A stretch of 7,780 nucleotides of DNA from Actinomycetota bacterium (GCA_005888465.1 VAYJ01000115.1:1-7780); one strand, 5' to 3'; shown: positions 1-6,421, numbered from the stretch's first letter. A program made the numbers and translations. Notes: generated from the sequence alone by a model not told the origin.

Positions 1-41
1 CAGCCCGTCGTTTGTTAACGGATTGCTAACGGGAGGCTCGA

Positions 42-152
42 TCAGCCACGCTTGAACGTTATGCCGCACGTCTCGCATCTGACCTCCGCCTTGGCGGCCA
101 CGGCCCTCAGGACCCCGGACGAGTGTTCAGGCTCCAAACGTTCTTTAGCCAT
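42..152 (-). CDS. Possible small CxxC protein (36 aa), zinc-ribbon-like
   Basis: This short minus-strand reading frame runs from an ATG at 152-150 to a TGA at 44-42 and encodes 36 residues. The N-terminal half is charged (it begins MAKERLEPEH) and the C-terminal part contains C26-E-T-C29-G followed by TFKRG. That resembles the first knuckle of a zinc ribbon or C2H2 finger (CxxCGxxFKR), but the second metal-binding pair is absent because the frame stops at once. It could be a genuine tiny protein, the truncated remnant of a longer zinc-binding protein, or chance. There is no convincing Shine-Dalgarno sequence before the ATG. It would be transcribed divergently from the propeller gene. Function is unknown, and the call rests only on protein-like composition and the CxxCG motif. 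Confidence 0.25.
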   Translation of the reverse strand: MAKERLEPEHSSGVLRAVAAKAEVRCETCGITFKRG

Positions 153-180
153 TGCTTGCGGACATCCCGGTACTTAGGCT
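152..180 (+). promoter_or_regulatory. Candidate promoter for the beta-propeller gene
   Basis: A -35-like TTGCTT (152-157) and a -10-like TAGGCT (175-180, matching the actinobacterial TAnnnT pattern) are separated by 17 bases. Transcription would start near 187, giving a leader of about 39 bases. That leader carries a good Shine-Dalgarno sequence, AAAGGGAG at 213-220, five bases before the ATG at 226. The -35 element overlaps the start codon of the possible minus-strand ORF. Confidence 0.4.
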
Positions 181-225
181 GAGCGTGTTCTGAGCCGGTC
201 CACCAGGCAGCGAAAGGGAGCACGC

Positions 226-1374
226 ATGAGGAACCCCATCTTCCGGGCCGTCGCGACGTTCGTCCTGACCCTTGGGTTCGTCAGCGCCCTCCCTGCGTCG
301 GCTCAAATCCGCAGCGCTCCGGCGACCCCTCAGGCTCGTTCCGCCGACTGGCCGCAGATCGGGTTTGACGCCGGACACTCCGGCTACAACCCGTACGAGA
401 CGATCCTGAGCCCGTCCACGGTCGGTGGGCTACATCTCCGCTGGACCAGGAGCGGCGTGAGTTTTCCCGTCGTGGCTAAGGGACTGCTCTTCGCGAGCGA
501 CGCCTCCGAGTTCCGGCTGTCGGCTTTCGATGCGCGCTCCGGCGCGTTGCGATGGCAGGGTGACCCCACCCCCGAATCACCCGGCGCCCCCGCGTTTGAT
601 GGGGGGCGCGTGTACGCCACCAGCTACGGTCCCGAACTCTACGCGTTCGATGCCCACACCGGAACCTTGCTCTGGAGCTCGACGGGACCTGCCTACGGAT
701 TCAGCCCTCCGACCATCAAGCGGGGAAGGGTCTACGTGGGTGATCCGGGTACCAGTTACTCGTTCGCGTTCGACGAGATGTCAGGCGATCAGCTCTGGGC
801 CGTCGATAGCTTCCCCGAGAACACGAACGCGCAGCCGGTAGCGGCTGATGGCCTGGTGTTCCTGGGACCCCCGTTCACGGCGGTCAACGCGGCCACCGGC
901 AAGATCGTCTGGACATCCTCGATCAGTGGTGGCTCCCCGACCGCAGTCGGAGGCGTCCTCTACACGACGGTCGAGTACAGCTCGGTCGACGCCGTCGACG
1001 CGGCAGACGGAACGATCGTATGGAGCACGGAGATCGGGGGATACGGAGGCCTGCTTGCGGTCGCCAACGGGGTCGTCTACGCGGGGAATTCGCTCGGAAC
1101 CGTTACCGCGCTGGAAGCGGCAACCGGGCACAATCTGTGGACGGCCACCGTCGGAGCCTTCGCCATCGGGGGAACCCCTGCTGTCGCGAACGGGGTAGTC
1201 TACGCCGGGTCCGTCGATGGTCAGCTGGCGGCTATCGATGTGGGTACCGGCGCTGTGCTCTGGAACAAGAAGCTGCCTGCGTCAGTCGTGAGCTCGATCG
1301 TCGTGAACGGCATGCTCTACGCCACAACGGCTGACAACGCGGGTGTCGTCGCGGTGTATGCGTTCGGCCTTTGA
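226..1374 (+). CDS. Secreted PQQ-like beta-propeller repeat protein
   Basis: This encodes a 382-residue exported protein built almost wholly of PQQ-like (PF13360-type) beta-propeller repeats. Residues 1-26 form a classical Sec signal peptide: R2 and R7, a hydrophobic stretch to about 22, then ASA before Q27. The mature N-terminus carries the DWPQ (41-44) and GHSGYNPYE (50-58) motif common at the first blade. Seven AxDxxTGxxxW-type strands follow at about 40-residue spacing (ending near residues 110, 150, 191, 229, 266, 305 and 346). With an earlier one near LRWTR (about 70-74) this gives eight blades. There is no cysteine, so no lipobox and no CxxCH haem motif, and I see no quinoprotein dehydrogenase catalytic domain. 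It is therefore probably a binding or scaffold protein outside the membrane, not an enzyme; its ligand is unknown. The start is fixed by the signal peptide and AAAGGGAG at 213-220. It is monocistronic and lies on the presumed inserted side of the tRNA scar. Confidence 0.85.
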   Translation: MRNPIFRAVATFVLTLGFVSALPASAQIRSAPATPQARSADWPQIGFDAGHSGYNPYETILSPSTVGGLHLRWTRSGVSFPVVAKGLLFASDASEFRLSAFDARSGALRWQGDPTPESPGAPAFDGGRVYATSYGPELYAFDAHTGTLLWSSTGPAYGFSPPTIKRGRVYVGDPGTSYSFAFDEMSGDQLWAVDSFPENTNAQPVAADGLVFLGPPFTAVNAATGKIVWTSSISGGSPTAVGGVLYTTVEYSSVDAVDAADGTIVWSTEIGGYGGLLAVANGVVYAGNSLGTVTALEAATGHNLWTATVGAFAIGGTPAVANGVVYAGSVDGQLAAIDVGTGAVLWNKKLPASVVSSIVVNGMLYATTADNAGVVAVYAFGL

Positions 1375-1523
1375 ACGGCGGCTAACGTCGCGCGAACGGC
1401 CCGATTCGGATCAACCGGACGTAGGCGGACGAATCGCCTTCGACCTTCGGGGGAGATAGCGAGAACGCAGGGTCGATGGACGTCGCCGGATACCTGCGGA
1501 CGAGGCCGGACCCAGCCTGGAGC

Positions 1524-1565
1524 CTGGGGGCCAGAAGGTCGGGAGTTCAAATCTCCCCGGCCCGA
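1524..1565 (+). pseudogene. 3' half of a tRNA-Pro(GGG), likely attachment-site scar
   Basis: These bases fit the 3' half of a tRNA position by position. They comprise a seven-base anticodon loop CTGGGGG (1524-1530, anticodon GGG at 1526-1528), a 3' anticodon stem CCAGA (1531-1535) and a variable loop AGGTC (1536-1540). Then come a T arm GGGAG-TTCAAAT-CTCCC (1541-1557, perfectly paired), an acceptor strand CGGCCCG (1558-1564) and discriminator A1565. The CGG..CCG acceptor and A73 also suit tRNA-Pro. Upstream there is no 5' acceptor strand CGGGCCG, no proper D arm and no clean 5' anticodon stem; only CAGCCTGGAGC at 1513-1523 faintly recalls a tRNA-Pro D loop. CCA is not encoded. A complete functional tRNA is therefore unlikely. 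Integrases that use tRNA genes leave exactly such a 3' duplicate at the far end of the inserted element. Confidence 0.6.
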
Positions 1566-1580
1566 CAGCGTTTTCGCAGC

Positions 1581-1610
1581 TAGACCGAATGCCGTGGGAG
1601 TTCCTATCAT
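1581..1610 (+). promoter_or_regulatory. Candidate promoter for pgsA, near-leaderless
   Basis: TATCAT (1605-1610, TAnnnT) is preceded at 18 bases by TAGACC (1581-1586), which matches TTGACA at four of six positions. The predicted transcription start, near 1617, is only about six bases before the ATG at 1623. The mRNA would therefore be leaderless or nearly so, which is common in actinobacteria. This also supports the upstream ATG as the start. No T-rich hairpin terminator for the propeller gene is visible in 1375-1622. Confidence 0.35.
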
Positions 1611-1622
1611 CCACGCGGAAGC

Positions 1623-2261
1623 ATGGACGTTCACCGGGGGTCGGAACGTCGCGAGGCCGTGCCTTCATCCGCCATGGACGCCGCTGACAACCCCGCGTCC
1701 CGGCGGGTCGCCACGGTTCCGAACCTTCTGTCGTTCTTGCGGATCCTGTTGATCCCCGTCTTCGTGGTCCTCATCGCGCACCGCGGCACCGAGGGGGCGG
1801 GCCTGTTGCTGCTCGGCGTCGTCGTGGCGACTGACTGGGTGGACGGGACGATCGCGCGCCGTACCGGGCAAGTGTCCGAGCTGGGCAAGGTCCTCGATCC
1901 GGTCGCGGATCGGCTGGCCCTTGGGGCGGCGCTCATCGTGCTCGTGGCTCGGCACGCGTTCCCGCTCTGGGCGGCGCTCCTGGTGCTCGTGCGGGACGGG
2001 CTGATCCTGGTCGCCGGGGCGATCCTCATGTTGAGGTTGAAGGTCCGGATCGACGTCCGTCGGATCGGCAAGGCCGCAACCCTCGCGCTCATGTTCGGGA
2101 TCCCCTTGATCGCGTGGGGCAACTTCCACCTGTTCCTGCACGCCGTGGCACGCGGAGCGGGTTGGATCTTTTTCGTCGTGGGGATCGTCCTGTACTACGC
2201 GGCGACGGTGATCTACGCCGCCGACATGGCCCGGGCAGTTCGCAAGGGGCGGGCCCTATGA
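1623..2261 (+). CDS. pgsA: CDP-alcohol phosphatidyltransferase (PgsA-like)
   Basis: This is an integral membrane enzyme of phospholipid synthesis. The family transfers a phosphatidyl group from CDP-diacylglycerol to an alcohol, most likely glycerol 3-phosphate here, giving phosphatidylglycerol phosphate. The full signature DxxDGxxAR-x8-GxxxDxxxD is present at D71, D74, G75, A78, R79, G88, D92 and D96 (counting from ATG 1623). Hydrophobic segments near 36-52, 60-72, 100-120, 122-137, 147-165 and 175-200 agree with a six-helix fold. The family's TVPNLLSFLR entry motif begins at residue 31. A second ATG at 1674 (M18) sits nearer to where homologues usually begin, but neither start has a good ribosome site; the -10 box at 1605 favours 1623. 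The gene holds the position of M. tuberculosis pgsA2 relative to gcvH-garA. The alcohol substrate cannot be told from the sequence: inositol phosphate or phosphatidylglycerol are alternatives. Confidence 0.85.
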   Translation: MDVHRGSERREAVPSSAMDAADNPASRRVATVPNLLSFLRILLIPVFVVLIAHRGTEGAGLLLLGVVVATDWVDGTIARRTGQVSELGKVLDPVADRLALGAALIVLVARHAFPLWAALLVLVRDGLILVAGAILMLRLKVRIDVRRIGKAATLALMFGIPLIAWGNFHLFLHAVARGAGWIFFVVGIVLYYAATVIYAADMARAVRKGRAL

Positions 2262-3478
2262 TTCGGGGGCTGATGCGCGGGGGGGCGGCGTCGCGGGAGG
2301 GCGGGTTCAACGTGGCCACCCCAGAGGAGATCCGGGACGGCCGCGTCACCGACGTCTACTTGTTGCGCGGCCGGGAGGTCCTCGAGCAGGAAGGCGAAAA
2401 TCCCCAGGTCGTGGCCGAGGTTCGCGCGGGCTCCCTCCCGGCGGGCTGGACCTGGGCGATCCTCGCGGGGCTCGGGGAGGCCGTGCACCTGCTCGAGGAT
2501 CGCGGCGTCGAGGTGCAGGCGCTCGCTGAGGGGAGCGTCTTCTACACCGAGGAGCCGGTGATGGTGCTCTTCGGCCGGTACCTGGATTTCGGGACGCTCG
2601 AGACCTCGCTCCTCGGCCTGCTCTGCCAGGCGAGCGGCATCGCGACGGCCGCGGGGCGCGTGCGCCTCGCGGCCGGGACCCGGCCCGTCTACTCCTTCGG
2701 TGCGCGCCGCATGCACCCGGCGATCGCCCCGATGATCGAGCGGGCCGCGTACATCGGCGGCTGCGACGGGGTGGCGGTCGTGAAGAGCGCCGAGGTGATC
2801 GGGCTCGACCCCGTCGGCACGATGGCGCACTCCCTCACCCTCATCCTGGGAGAGGAGCGGGCCTGGAGGGGCTTCGACCGAACGATGGACCCGCGGATCC
2901 CGCGGGTGGCGCTCGTGGACACCTTCCAGGACGAGAAGTTCGGGGCCGTCGCGGCAGCGCAGCTCCTGGGGAACGGGCTCTCGGCCGTGCGCCTGGACAC
3001 CCCGGCGAACCGGCGCGGCAACTTGGCGTCCCTGCTCCGGGAGGTTCGCTGGGAGCTCGACGAGCGCGGCTTCAGGAACGTGAAGCTCTTCGTCTCCGGG
3101 GGCATCGACGAGGGCAAGATCCTCGAGCTGAATCGCTACGCCGACTCGTACGGGGTGGGGACCGCCATCAGCAACGCCCCGGTCGTCGACTTCGCGATGG
3201 ACATCGTCGAGGTGAACGGCGAGGCTCGGGCCAAACGAGGGAAGCTCTCCGGCCGCAAGCACCTCTGGGGGTGCCCGGAGTGCGGGAACCGGGGGATCGC
3301 CTCGGGGACCTCCCGGCTGGGCGACTGTCCCCGCTGCGGGCATCGGGTGCGATCGCTGCTCGAGACCCAGCTCTCAGCGGGCAAGCGCCGGCGGACCGGC
3401 CCCTCCGCGAAGGAGATCCGGTCCCGGACGCTGGAGGAGATCGCGGCGCTGCCCGACCCCTTCCGGCGCATGGCATGA
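2258..3478 (+). CDS. pncB: Nicotinate phosphoribosyltransferase with C-terminal zinc knuckle
   Basis: This cytosolic enzyme joins nicotinate to PRPP, with ATP, to form nicotinate mononucleotide, the first step of the Preiss-Handler route to NAD. It has 406 residues from ATG 2258. Visible family features in order are: GRVTDVYLLR near the N-terminus, the FYTEEPVMVL strand, the SFGARRMHP loop, GTMAHSL, the LVDTFQDE strand, VRLDTP, FVSGGID and the YGVGTAISNAP phosphate-binding region of the type II PRTase barrel. At the C-terminus C339-x2-C342-x14-C357-x2-C360 forms a zinc knuckle of the kind I recall in the Thermoplasma acidophilum enzyme. This places it in the short archaeal-like branch of the family, not with the E. 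coli-like proteins. The ATG overlaps the pgsA stop (ATGA) and has AAGGGG at 2244-2249, so translation is probably coupled. ATG 2273 and GTG 2312 are alternatives. The reading frame stays open upstream to 2114, inside pgsA, but there it is only a shadow. Confidence 0.9.
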   Translation: MIRGLMRGGAASREGGFNVATPEEIRDGRVTDVYLLRGREVLEQEGENPQVVAEVRAGSLPAGWTWAILAGLGEAVHLLEDRGVEVQALAEGSVFYTEEPVMVLFGRYLDFGTLETSLLGLLCQASGIATAAGRVRLAAGTRPVYSFGARRMHPAIAPMIERAAYIGGCDGVAVVKSAEVIGLDPVGTMAHSLTLILGEERAWRGFDRTMDPRIPRVALVDTFQDEKFGAVAAAQLLGNGLSAVRLDTPANRRGNLASLLREVRWELDERGFRNVKLFVSGGIDEGKILELNRYADSYGVGTAISNAPVVDFAMDIVEVNGEARAKRGKLSGRKHLWGCPECGNRGIASGTSRLGDCPRCGHRVRSLLETQLSAGKRRRTGPSAKEIRSRTLEEIAALPDPFRRMA

Positions 3479-3509
3479 TCTGCCCCTGAACCCGCGAGGA
3501 GGACCATCG

Positions 3510-3908
3510 ATGGAGTTTCCGCAGGAGCTTCGCTACACCGAGCAACACGAGTGGATCCGCGCCGAGGGCGATCGCGTCCGGGTGGGCATCACCGACTTCG
3601 CGCAGGACGCGCTCGGCGACGTGGTGTACGTGGACGTCCCCGAGGTCGGCACTGAGGTCAAGGCCGGCCAGGCCTTCGGCGAGGTGGAATCGACGAAGTC
3701 GGTGAGCGATGTCTACGCGCCGGTGAGCGGCACGGTGGTGGAGCGAAACGGCACGCTGTCCGACGCCCCGGAGACCGTCAACGACGATCCGTACGGCCAG
3801 GGTTGGATGATCGTGATCGAGCCAACCGACCGTTCGGAGCTTGAGGCATTGCTGGACGCTTCGGCCTACCAGCAGTTCACGGAGAGGGAATCCGGAACTG
3901 AAGCGTAG
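3510..3908 (+). CDS. gcvH: Glycine cleavage system H protein
   Basis: This is the lipoyl-carrying shuttle of the glycine cleavage complex. Its lipoamide arm carries the aminomethyl group from the P protein to the T protein and is reoxidised by lipoamide dehydrogenase. The 132-residue length is typical. The N-terminal ELRYTEQHEWI, the GITDFAQDALGD segment (about 26-37) and the lipoylation motif ESTKSVSD with the attachment lysine K63 are all present, as is the later NDDPYGQGWM. The start is clear: GAGGAGGA at 3496-3503 lies six bases before the ATG. It follows pncB by 31 bases and is probably cotranscribed with it. The P and T genes are not in the window. Its place next to the GarA-like gene is conserved in actinobacteria, where GarA controls 2-oxoglutarate and glutamate flux. 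Confidence 0.96.
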   Translation: MEFPQELRYTEQHEWIRAEGDRVRVGITDFAQDALGDVVYVDVPEVGTEVKAGQAFGEVESTKSVSDVYAPVSGTVVERNGTLSDAPETVNDDPYGQGWMIVIEPTDRSELEALLDASAYQQFTERESGTEA

Positions 3909-3969
3909 GCCCGACCTGCGACGATAGCCTTCAACTGCAGCGAACCTGTACCTCAGCCCATGTCCTTCC

Positions 3970-3999
3970 TTGACCCTTCCTTCACGGTTGGTATAGAGT
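3970..3999 (+). promoter_or_regulatory. Promoter for the FHA-ftsR unit
   Basis: TTGACC at 3970-3975 is followed after 16 bases by TATAGA (3992-3997), or after 18 bases by the TAnnnT form TAGAGT (3994-3999). This is one of the best promoter matches in the window and lies in the 149-base gap between gcvH and the FHA gene. Transcription would start near 4005, leaving a leader of about 50 bases with AGGAGG at 4046-4051, six bases before the GTG start. Confidence 0.6.
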
Positions 4000-4057
4000 C
4001 ATCGCGCCTCGAAAGTCTCGACCTTGTTCGCAGTGGGAGGTCGATAGGAGGGCGAGA

Positions 4058-4513
4058 GTGTTCTGTACCACGTGTGGACAGCGAAATCGCGACGATGCGC
4101 ACTTCTGCGCGAACTGTGGGAGTCCCCTTCACGATGACACCACCATCGGCTTCACCCCGATTTCATCCGAAGATGAAGACGAAGAGCACGTCCACGAGCC
4201 CTCGAGCGAGTTGGAACCCGGGCAGGCTCTCCTTGTGGTGAAGCGTGGGGCGAACGCCGGGTCGAGGTTCCTCATCGATACCGACGTCACGACGGCCGGC
4301 CGGCACCCCGAGAGCGACATCTTCCTGGATGACGTGACGGTGTCGCGCCGCCACGCAGAGTTTCGTCGCGACGACGGCCGGTTCTCGATTCACGACGCCG
4401 GTTCGCTGAACGGGACCTATGTGAACCAGCGGCGTGTGGAGTCGACGGAGCTCGCCAACGGCGACGAGTTGCAGATCGGGAAGTTCAAGCTGACGTTCTA
4501 CACGGGGGAGTGA
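4058..4513 (+). CDS. garA: GarA/OdhI-like FHA protein with N-terminal zinc ribbon
   Basis: This is a cytosolic phosphothreonine-sensing regulator of 151 residues. In mycobacteria and corynebacteria GarA/OdhI binds and inhibits 2-oxoglutarate dehydrogenase until Ser/Thr kinases phosphorylate a threonine pair at its N-terminus. Here residues 1-21 form a zinc ribbon (C3, C6, C17, C20), which short GarA/OdhI proteins lack. It is followed by D26-D27-T28-T29, which could stand in for the ETT kinase motif, then an acidic linker (SSEDEDEE, 36-43). The FHA domain fills about 58-150 with its phosphopeptide-binding residues: G81-R82, S96-R97-R98-H99, N118-G119-T120 and N123. The GTG start is set by AGGAGG at 4046-4051. 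It lies between gcvH and ftsR, exactly where garA sits in M. tuberculosis. The FHA call is certain; equivalence to GarA in target and kinase is inferred from position. Confidence 0.88.
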   Translation: MFCTTCGQRNRDDAHFCANCGSPLHDDTTIGFTPISSEDEDEEHVHEPSSELEPGQALLVVKRGANAGSRFLIDTDVTTAGRHPESDIFLDDVTVSRRHAEFRRDDGRFSIHDAGSLNGTYVNQRRVESTELANGDELQIGKFKLTFYTGE

Positions 4514-4518
4514 CGCAC

Positions 4519-5199
4519 GTGGCGCGAAGCTATATGTCCATCGGGGAGATCCTGGTCACGCTGAAGACCGAGTTTCCCGACATCACCATCTCGAAGATCC
4601 GGTTTCTCGAGGGAGAGGGCCTCATCGATCCGGAACGCACGCCGTCGGGGTACCGGAAGTTCCGCGAGGACGACGTCGACACGCTGCGGACGGTCCTTCG
4701 AATGCAGCGCGACGAGTACCTGCCGCTCAAGGTCATCAAGGAGCGGATGCTGAAGACCGACGACGCCCCCGCGGCGAAGGCTCCGGCCTCGGACGGGGGA
4801 GACGAGCTCGCCACACCCCCGACCGGCCTGCAGATGACGGCCGAGGAGCTGGCGACCGCGACCGGGGTCGATCGCAACCGGATCCGCGAGCTGCAGTCCT
4901 TCGGGATCCTCTGCACCCACGGGGAGAACGGGTCGACGTACTACGACGGCGACGACTTCATCGTGCTCTCCATCGCGAAGGACTTCTTCCGCTACGGGAT
5001 CGAGCCGCGTCACCTCTCGATGTACCGCCACTTCGCCGAGCGCGAGGCGACGTTCTTCGAGTCGATCGTGATGCCGGTGCTTCGGCAGAAGAACCCCGAC
5101 GCGAGGCGAACGGCGGCGGAGAACCTTGCGGACCTGGCGGCGCTCTCCCGGAAGCTGAAGCAAGCGCTCCTTCGGTCGAACCTGCGCCAGTACCTCTAG
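4519..5199 (+). CDS. ftsR: FtsR-type MerR-family regulator
   Basis: This is a DNA-binding regulator of the Rv1828/FtsR group, which in Corynebacterium glutamicum controls ftsZ and normal growth. The N-terminal winged helix-turn-helix (about 6-75) shows the family's MSIGEILVTLKTEFPD, ISKIRFLEGEGLI and RTPSGYRKF motifs. A poorly conserved linker near 78-100 (rich in D, A, P) leads to a C-terminal domain that itself resembles a second MerR helix-turn-helix (TAEELATATGVDRNRIRELQSFGIL, read in two halves) and ends in a helical region. The 226-residue length from GTG 4519 is usual for the group. GTG 4519 is preferred because GGGGGAG (4504-4510) lies eight bases upstream. GTG 4510, which overlaps the FHA stop as GTGA, would sit inside that ribosome site; ATG 4534 is also possible. 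It is cotranscribed with the FHA gene. Confidence 0.9.
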   Translation: MARSYMSIGEILVTLKTEFPDITISKIRFLEGEGLIDPERTPSGYRKFREDDVDTLRTVLRMQRDEYLPLKVIKERMLKTDDAPAAKAPASDGGDELATPPTGLQMTAEELATATGVDRNRIRELQSFGILCTHGENGSTYYDGDDFIVLSIAKDFFRYGIEPRHLSMYRHFAEREATFFESIVMPVLRQKNPDARRTAAENLADLAALSRKLKQALLRSNLRQYL

Positions 5200-5256
5200 G
5201 GGCGGCCGACGCGACGCCGGCTCGTCCCCGTCTTCCTCTGCGCGCTCGTCCTGACG

Positions 5257-6421
5257 GTGGGTATGTCGGGACCCGTCCCGACCTCGACGCCGCCCCCCAC
5301 GCCCGTCCCGCCGTTCGGCTCGCCGTCGCCCTTTCCCACGTCGCTCTCCACGCCGCGTCCCTCCACGAACCCGCCCAGGATTGCCGCGCCGTCGGCGATC
5401 CTCGAGGACCTCGACACGGGACAGGTGCTGTTCGCGATCCGCCCGGGGGACCGCCGCCCGGTCGCGAGCATCACGAAGATCATGACCGCGCTGCTCGTCG
5501 TCGAGCGGCTCCCGCCGTCGAGGCTCGTCGAGGTGGGGACCGACGCCCCGGAGACCCCGGGGTCGTCGCTCGGCCTCGAGGTGGGGGAGCGGATCAGCGC
5601 GCTCGACCTCCTCTACGCGCTGCTGCTTCAGTCGTCCAACGACGCGGCCGTCGCGCTCGCGGACGCCGTCTCCGGCTCGACCCAGGCGTTCGTTCGGCTC
5701 ATGAATGCGCGGGCGGCGGATCTGCGTCTCACGGACACGCATTTCGCGAGCCCGAACGGTCTGGACGACCGCGGGTATTCGAGCGCGGCGGACCTCGCGC
5801 TCCTCACTCGCACCGCCTACCAGAGCGCGCTCTTCGGCCGCGTCGTCGACACCAAGACGAGGGACATCCCCGCGCCCTTCGGTCCGCCCCGCCACGTCCA
5901 GAACCGCAACGCGCTCCTCTGGCTGTATTCGGGCGCGATCGGCGTGAAGACCGGGTTCACGAGCGCGGCGGGGATCTGTTTGATCGCCACGGCCGCCCGC
6001 GCGAGCGGTCGCGTGATCGCCGTGGTCCTGGGCGAGGCCGACGATCCGTTCGACGACGCGGCAACGCTCTTGAACTACGGGCTGCTCGAGTTCGAACGTA
6101 ACGTCGTGGCCCGCGCAGGTGACGCCGTCGGCTCGGTGACCGTCTCGGGCCAAGACGTGCCCGCCGTGGCGCAACTGGATCTTGCGCCGCTCGTCCGCCT
6201 CGACCTCCTCTCGGGTGTCGCTCGGCGTCATCGGATCGCTCGTGGCGACCGCCTCGGGGCACGTCATCGCGTCGGTACCGATCGTGGCGGGCTTAACGGT
6301 CGCCGTCCCCACGCCATCGCCGTCGCCGACGCGCGTCGAGCCTCACGGCGACGTCACGCTGCGCGACGTCGTGGTGCTCCTCGCCGCGCTCGTCCGGGCG
6401 CTCCTCGGCCCATCCCTATAA
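5257..6421 (+). CDS. dacA: D-Ala-D-Ala carboxypeptidase, apparent frameshift and missing start
   Basis: This is a low-molecular-weight penicillin-binding protein of the S11 peptidase family, which removes the terminal D-alanine from peptidoglycan stem peptides outside the membrane. All three active-site motifs are intact, counted from GTG 5257: S71-I-T-K74, S126-S-N128 and K231-T-G233. A Pro/Ser/Thr-rich linker covers residues 6-40. Two things are wrong. First, the signal peptide (RRRLVPVFLCALVLTVG) is encoded at 5212-5262, in frame and upstream of the first possible start codon, GTG 5257, straight after the ftsR TAG at 5197. Second, from about 6210 the frame turns arginine-rich and runs to 6552, 121 bases into hpt, while the +1 frame takes over with strong G/C third-base bias. 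That frame ends at 6421 after a hydrophobic tail (VVVLLAALVRALL), a likely membrane anchor. The coordinates given assume that repaired frame. It may be a pseudogene or carry assembly errors. Confidence 0.8.

Noticed and set aside
226..1374. PQQ-dependent dehydrogenase
   Set aside because: Only generic propeller repeats are present. The protein is short for that family, and no catalytic residues, disulphide or haem motif can be seen.
1361..1377. CGTTC/GAACG inverted repeat at the end of the propeller gene as a terminator
   Set aside because: The stem is only five pairs, overlaps the stop codon and has no following T tract.
1397..1404. CGGCCCGA repeated at 1558-1565 as the second att copy
   Set aside because: Eight bases of GC-rich sequence recur easily by chance, and no other part of the tRNA half is repeated there.
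1411..1668. Minus-strand frame whose peptide contains GRFELPTFW
   Set aside because: Peptides of this type are well-known false products of translating tRNA sequence in antisense. I take it as support for the tRNA fragment, not as a gene.
2213..3343. A 376-codon minus-strand frame opposite pncB
   Set aside because: It has low-complexity composition and no domain, and it lies wholly over well-supported plus-strand genes.
3960..4241. 93-codon plus-strand frame over the FHA gene start
   Set aside because: It overlaps the promoter and the zinc-ribbon coding region in another frame, and it is serine/arginine-rich without any motif.
4498..6312. A 604-codon open frame on the minus strand, antisense to ftsR and dacA
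   Set aside because: Long antisense frames arise naturally opposite GC-rich genes. Its product is arginine/glutamate-rich with no recognisable domain, and the plus strand carries clear family motifs throughout.
6182..6421. Separate small gene starting at TTG 6182
   Set aside because: It has no ribosome site, and its content is better explained as the frameshifted C-terminus and membrane anchor of the carboxypeptidase.
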